Shown here: piece by piece, positions 23,067 to 25,940 of the stretch
Layout: each line of letters opens with the position of its first letter
Numbering within the stretch: position 1 is the stretch's first letter
DNA from: an uncultured Clostridia bacterium
Lineage (GTDB): Bacteria; Bacillota; Clostridia; TANB77; CAG-508
Direction: 5' to 3'
DNA length: 25,940 nt
Assembly: GCA_947631385.1 (NCBI GenBank)
Contig: CANRLE010000007.1
Coordinates: forward strand, 1-25,940
Made by a program: the position numbers and the translations under genes
The notes under the pieces: generated by a model
Seen by the model: the letters and a program-made list of their open reading frames with translations, nothing else
The model's database searches: none
What the model was told of the DNA's origin: nothing

Positions 23067-24707
23067 TTAGTACTTAAAACTTCCTCCACCTAAAAATTCT
23101 TTTAATAATGAGTTTGTTGGAACATATTCTGTTGGAATTGGTTCAAAATATTTCAACATATCTATTAATCTTCTTGCTTCTGCATACTCTGGTTGTTCTT
23201 GCTGGATTTCTTCTAGCAATGGCATTACCATTTCTTTTAATACTCCTAATTCATAGATTAAAGATGTATTGAATATGCTATTTGCTTGCTCTTGAAATGG
23301 AAATATATTTTTTTCTTCTCCATCATTAACCATATTCCATGTACTAATAGTATGCTTAGCATTATAACCTCTAAATTGATTGTCTCTTACAATTCTTCTT
23401 AATAATCTTGTATCTGTTGTTGAAATTCGATTATATCTATCCATATTTAATACAGTCAATGCACTAATATATATCTTATATTTCTGTTCTTTATCAATTT
23501 CACTTGTCAATTTGTCATTTAAGCAATGAATACCTTCTATAACTAATACTTCATCTGCTTCTAATTTCAACTTTTTACCATTATATCTTTTAGTTCCAAC
23601 ATGAAAATCAAATTCTGGCATTTCGACTTCTTCACCATTTAATAGTCTAGTTAAATGATTATTAAACAATTCTATATCAATTGCTTCTATACATTCAAAA
23701 TCATAATTCCCATTTTCATCTCTAGGTGTATCTTCTCTTTCCACAAAATAGTTATCTACTGATATAGTAACTGGTTTTATACGATTGATTCTTAGCTGAA
23801 TTCCTAGTCTTTGTGCAAAAGTAGTTTTTCCTGAAGATGATGGTCCTGCAATTAATACCATTTTTATATTTCTATCTTTAGCTATTTCGTCTGCTATGTT
23901 TGCTATCTTCTTTTCATGTAATGCTTCATCTAGCATAATTACGTCTCTTATATTACCTTCTTTTATAGATTTGTTTAATTTATATACTGTATTAACATTC
24001 AAAATTTTATGAATATCATCATATTCATCTAATGCCCATGCCAATTTTTTTGTTGGTATTAAACTTGGCAATTCTTCTGGTTTTGATGAACTAGGATATC
24101 TTACTAAAAATCCATCATCATATTGTATAATTTCAAATATTTTTGTTACACCAGTTCGATTTGCTAAAGTTCCAAAACAATAATTGTAATATTCTTCACA
24201 ATAATACATATAAATTTCCTGATTGTCTTCTAAATCTAATTGTAACCTTCCCTTTGAAGTATTATTTTCTTTATAAAATTCTTTTGCTTGTTCACGTGTC
24301 ATAATAACTTGCTTAATTGGTAAATTTTTTTCTACGATTTGTCTCATTTCATTATTTAGTTCTTGTATTAACTCTTTTGTAACTTCTACATCATCTATTT
24401 GACAAAACATAGAATTTGGTAATTGATAATTCACAATCATCTTTTTTCCCGGACACACTTTTTCAAACGCTTTTCCTAAAATATAAATAATAGTTCTTCT
24501 GTAAATTTTAGTTCCTTCTTTAGTAGATATATCAATTAATTTAATTTCTCCCTCTTTATCTATTTTATATTCTAAATTTACATATTCATTATTAAAAATT
24601 GCACCTATTACAGGATACTTACTTTTTTCTATTTCATTTTCTAATAGTTCTTGTATAGTTACTTCTCTATCAATTTCTATTATCTTATCTTTGTATTGTA
24701 TTTTCAC
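23067..24707 (-). CDS. Nucleoside kinase (uridine-kinase type) with TGS and tRNA-synthetase-like N-terminal domains
   Basis: 546 residues. Residues 1-60 resemble a TGS domain. About 60-240 resembles the SAD/editing region of threonyl-tRNA synthetases (IIYILGKAFEKVCPGKKMIVNYQLPN). About 280-490 is a uridine kinase/phosphoribulokinase domain: Walker A GPSSSGKTT at 288-296, SVDNYFVERE near 316, DFECIEAIDIELFNNHL, VIEGIHCLND at 389-398 and STTDTRLLRRIVRDNQFRGY. This three-part architecture is common in Clostridia and annotated as nucleoside kinase; the physiological substrate is not firmly known. The start is GTG with AGGAGG 8 bases upstream. It is the first gene of a two-gene operon with a clear sigma-A promoter. 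Confidence 0.9.
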   Translation of the reverse strand: MKIQYKDKIIEIDREVTIQELLENEIEKSKYPVIGAIFNNEYVNLEYKIDKEGEIKLIDISTKEGTKIYRRTIIYILGKAFEKVCPGKKMIVNYQLPNSMFCQIDDVEVTKELIQELNNEMRQIVEKNLPIKQVIMTREQAKEFYKENNTSKGRLQLDLEDNQEIYMYYCEEYYNYCFGTLANRTGVTKIFEIIQYDDGFLVRYPSSSKPEELPSLIPTKKLAWALDEYDDIHKILNVNTVYKLNKSIKEGNIRDVIMLDEALHEKKIANIADEIAKDRNIKMVLIAGPSSSGKTTFAQRLGIQLRINRIKPVTISVDNYFVEREDTPRDENGNYDFECIEAIDIELFNNHLTRLLNGEEVEMPEFDFHVGTKRYNGKKLKLEADEVLVIEGIHCLNDKLTSEIDKEQKYKIYISALTVLNMDRYNRISTTDTRLLRRIVRDNQFRGYNAKHTISTWNMVNDGEEKNIFPFQEQANSIFNTSLIYELGVLKEMVMPLLEEIQQEQPEYAEARRLIDMLKYFEPIPTEYVPTNSLLKEFLGGGSFKY

Positions 24708-24730
24708 AAAAATTCCTCCTTATCTTTTTT

Positions 24731-24759
24731 ATTTTATCGTAAATAAAAATATAAGTCAA
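24731..24759 (-). promoter_or_regulatory. Sigma-A promoter of the nucleoside kinase operon
   Basis: TTGACT (24759-24754) and TAAAAT (24736-24731) are 17 bases apart on the minus strand, each one mismatch from consensus. The leader is only about 17-25 bases. It stands back to back with the promoter region of the sspH-like gene. Confidence 0.75.
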
Positions 24760-24762
24760 ATT

Positions 24763-24792
24763 GTTATATTTATATTTTATCTGGATATACTT
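24763..24792 (+). promoter_or_regulatory. Possible forespore (sigma-F type) promoter of sspH
   Basis: GTTATA (24763-24768) and GGATATACTT (24783-24792) are 14 bases apart. The -10 keeps the leading GG and the A-C-T of the sigma-F pattern GGNRAHAMTR but differs at two positions. No sigma-G or good sigma-A promoter was found in this gap. Confidence 0.3.
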
Positions 24793-24819
24793 TAATAAAT
24801 ATATATTTAGGAGGTTTTT

Positions 24820-25002
24820 ATGAATCTAGAAAGAATTTATACTATTTTAAATAATGATAAAAAATTTGACATTTACTATAATGAAAGACCTGTATGGGTA
24901 CAAGGAATTAATGAAAATGAACAAACTGCTAAAGTCGGTTTCGTAGATAATTTTGAGGAAAAAGATGTCTTTATTAAAGATTTATATGAAAGAAATCTTT
25001 AA
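24820..25002 (+). CDS. sspH: H-type small acid-soluble spore protein (SspH family)
   Basis: 60 residues, the normal size for the family. It aligns along its whole length with Bacillus SspH: the N-terminal MNLERIYTIL, then IYYNERPVWVQGINENEQTAKV against the Bacillus pattern of N-x-TYNGVPIYIQHVDxENxTARI, then a VDNFEEKDVFIKDLYE end. Divergence is moderate. H-type SASPs are minor proteins of the spore core made only in the forespore. AGGAGG lies 5-6 bases before the ATG. It is monocistronic, with a strong terminator 10 bases after the stop, and converges with spoVT, which controls forespore genes. Confidence 0.82.
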   Translation: MNLERIYTILNNDKKFDIYYNERPVWVQGINENEQTAKVGFVDNFEEKDVFIKDLYERNL

Positions 25003-25011
25003 TATAAAAAA

Positions 25012-25042
25012 TGAGGATTATGGGGCCGTCCCCAAATCCTCA
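25012..25042. terminator. Bidirectional terminator between sspH and spoVT
   Basis: TGAGGATT-A-TGGGG (25012-25025) pairs with CCCCA-AATCCTCA (25030-25042): 13 pairs with one bulged A and a 4-base CCGT loop. It is flanked by AAAAAA on the left and TTTTCATTTTT on the right, so it can terminate transcripts from both convergent genes. Confidence 0.9.
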
Positions 25043-25053
25043 AATTTTCATTT

Positions 25054-25608
25054 TTATATTTCCATTTGACTTCCTAAAAATGTTGCTGCTGATTGTGCTA
25101 CTTTCTTTTCAACATCGTTCATTTTTCCATTTGGTTCTTTTGACATTAAAATAACTGTTCCTATTGTATCTCCATTTGAAACAATTGGATATACAACTTG
25201 TGCATTATTTCTTCTTTCTTGATTATCATTTTTTGTTATTGGCATGGCAATATCACTATTATCCTTACTTGTATAAACTTCCTTGTCTTCCATCAATTGT
25301 TCTAATTCTTGACTTATGTCTTGCTCTAAAAATTCTTTTTTAGACCCCCCAGATACTGCTATAATTGTATCTTTGTCTGTAATGCAAGCAATATGCCCCG
25401 TTGTTTTTGATAATGTTTCCGCATATCCAGCTGCAAATTCTGAAAGCTCACCAATTGGAGAATATTTTTTTAATATTACTTGTCCTTCTCTGTCTGTAAA
25501 TATTTCAAGTGGGTCTCCCTCTTTTATTCTTAATGTTTTTCTTATTTCTTTTGGAATAACAACTCTTCCCAAATCATCTATTCTTCTTACAACTCCTGTT
25601 GCTTTCAT
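25054..25608 (-). CDS. spoVT: Stage V sporulation protein T
   Basis: 184 residues (178 in Bacillus subtilis). Residues 1-50 form an AbrB-type swapped-hairpin DNA-binding domain (MKATGVVRRIDDLGRVVIPKEIRKTLRIKEGDPLEIFTD in part), nearly identical to known SpoVT. Residues about 56-180 form a GAF-like domain (SEFAAGYAETLSKTTGHIACITDKDTIIAVSG ... AQVVYPIVSNGDTIGTVILMS). It regulates sigma-G-dependent genes in the forespore, switching some off and others on. GAGGAGG lies 6-7 bases before the ATG, and a clear sigma-G promoter precedes the gene, as expected for spoVT. Its neighbour sspH is a plausible target. Confidence 0.96.
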   Translation of the reverse strand: MKATGVVRRIDDLGRVVIPKEIRKTLRIKEGDPLEIFTDREGQVILKKYSPIGELSEFAAGYAETLSKTTGHIACITDKDTIIAVSGGSKKEFLEQDISQELEQLMEDKEVYTSKDNSDIAMPITKNDNQERRNNAQVVYPIVSNGDTIGTVILMSKEPNGKMNDVEKKVAQSAATFLGSQMEI

Positions 25609-25644
25609 AATTTTCCTCCTCGTTATATTTTTTGTTTATATTTT

Positions 25645-25674
25645 TATTATGACAAATAAGGAAAAAATTATGCA
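25645..25674 (-). promoter_or_regulatory. Sigma-G promoter of spoVT
   Basis: TGCATA (25674-25669) and CATAATA (25651-25645) are separated by 17 bases on the minus strand. Both boxes fit the sigma-G consensus (GMATR and CATNHTA) without a mismatch, and the gene is sigma-G-dependent in Bacillus. The leader would be about 30 bases. Confidence 0.75.
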
Positions 25675-25722
25675 CTTTTATGTTATTTATTTCGATTGGA
25701 AAATTTTTCAAATTTTATTATT

Positions 25723-25774
25723 AAAAAAAAGAGCTAAGATTTTCTATTTAATACTTTTTTGAAAATCTAACTCT
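25723..25774 (-). terminator. Terminator after groEL
   Basis: On the minus strand, 16 bases after the groEL stop, an interrupted stem is formed by AGATTTTC (25768-25761) and GAAAATCT (25744-25737), extended by AGAG/CTCT. It is followed directly by eight Ts (25730-25723). The loop is large (16 bases), but the T tract is strong. Confidence 0.75.
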
Positions 25775-25784
25775 GTTTTATATT

Positions 25785-25940
25785 CTAATACATTCCATCC
25801 ATTCCTGATGGCATTCCACCTTCATGGTTTCCACAATTGCATCCTTTTGGCTCTGGTGCATCAGTTACTAAGCTTTCAGTTGTAAGTACCATAGATGCTA
25901 TTGATGCTGCATTTTCTAAAGCACTTCTTGTTACTTTAGT
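25785..25940 (-). CDS. groEL: Chaperonin GroEL, C-terminal 51 residues (runs off the right edge)
   Basis: The frame reads TKVTRSALENAASIASMVLTTESLVTDAPEP, matching the conserved end of the GroEL equatorial domain ([23 protein letters not shown] in common forms). It then ends in KGCNCGNHEGGMPSGMDGMY and a TAG stop. The flexible tail projects into the folding cavity and is normally a GGM repeat; here the GGM-like part is short and preceded by a Cys-Asn-Cys-Gly-Asn-His stretch. Only the last 51 codons lie in the window. Confidence 0.95.
   Translation of the reverse strand, partial: TKVTRSALENAASIASMVLTTESLVTDAPEPKGCNCGNHEGGMPSGMDGMY

Noticed and set aside
25609..25722. Possible small gene or RNA in the spoVT-groEL gap
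   Set aside because: Holds only the spoVT promoter and the groEL terminator; no start codon with a ribosome binding site in a useful frame.

Overview
The window is about 30% GC and looks like chromosome from a spore-forming member of the Clostridia, probably an uncultured gut lineage. Evidence for this is the low GC, strong AGGAGG-type ribosome binding sites, an Asp23/AmaP envelope-stress cluster, and three sporulation genes (gpr, an SspH-type SASP and spoVT). Nearly everything is on the minus strand. Only two genes, an unrecognised 187-residue protein and the sspH-like gene, are on the plus strand. No tRNA, rRNA, CRISPR array, IS element or known riboswitch was seen. No stretch longer than about 210 bases lacks a gene.

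Region 1 (1-10946, minus): a surface-polysaccharide operon read from one good sigma-A promoter (10918-10946). Order of transcription: ABC-2 permease (Wzm), GT2 glycosyltransferase, ABC ATPase with a C-terminal Wzt carbohydrate-binding domain, a divergent S-adenosylmethionine synthetase, a methyltransferase plus kinase-fold plus coiled-coil protein, a GT2/WsaF-like double glycosyltransferase, a tandem GT2 protein whose first domain lacks its DxD motif, rmlD, and the start of rmlA. The operon therefore makes dTDP-rhamnose, builds a probably rhamnose-rich glycan, and exports it. The methyltransferase-kinase-coiled-coil protein together with Wzt-C resembles the WbdD/Wzt chain-capping and chain-length system of Gram-negative O antigens. 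metK lies directly before the methyltransferase gene, as if to supply its SAM. This is the most interesting part of the window.

Region 2 (11006-13520, minus): guaB (IMP dehydrogenase) with its own sigma-A promoter, preceded by gpr (spore germination protease). Region 3 (13584-14295, plus): an isolated unrecognised gene with its own promoter, two dyads in the leader and a very strong terminator.

Region 4 (14309-17189, minus): uvrA, broken by an apparent one-base insertion near 15410. Region 5 (17296-22713, minus): an operon asp23 - amaP - DUF2273 - nusB - xseA - xseB - yuiD-like - fhs, bounded by a promoter overlapping an inverted repeat and by a perfect 28-base palindromic terminator. Region 6 (22754-24759, minus): a TGS/uridine-kinase-type nucleoside kinase tightly coupled to an RNHCP zinc protein. 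Region 7 (24763-25674): sspH (plus) and spoVT (minus) converge on a shared terminator; spoVT has a near-perfect sigma-G promoter. Region 8: the 3' end of groEL enters from the right edge.
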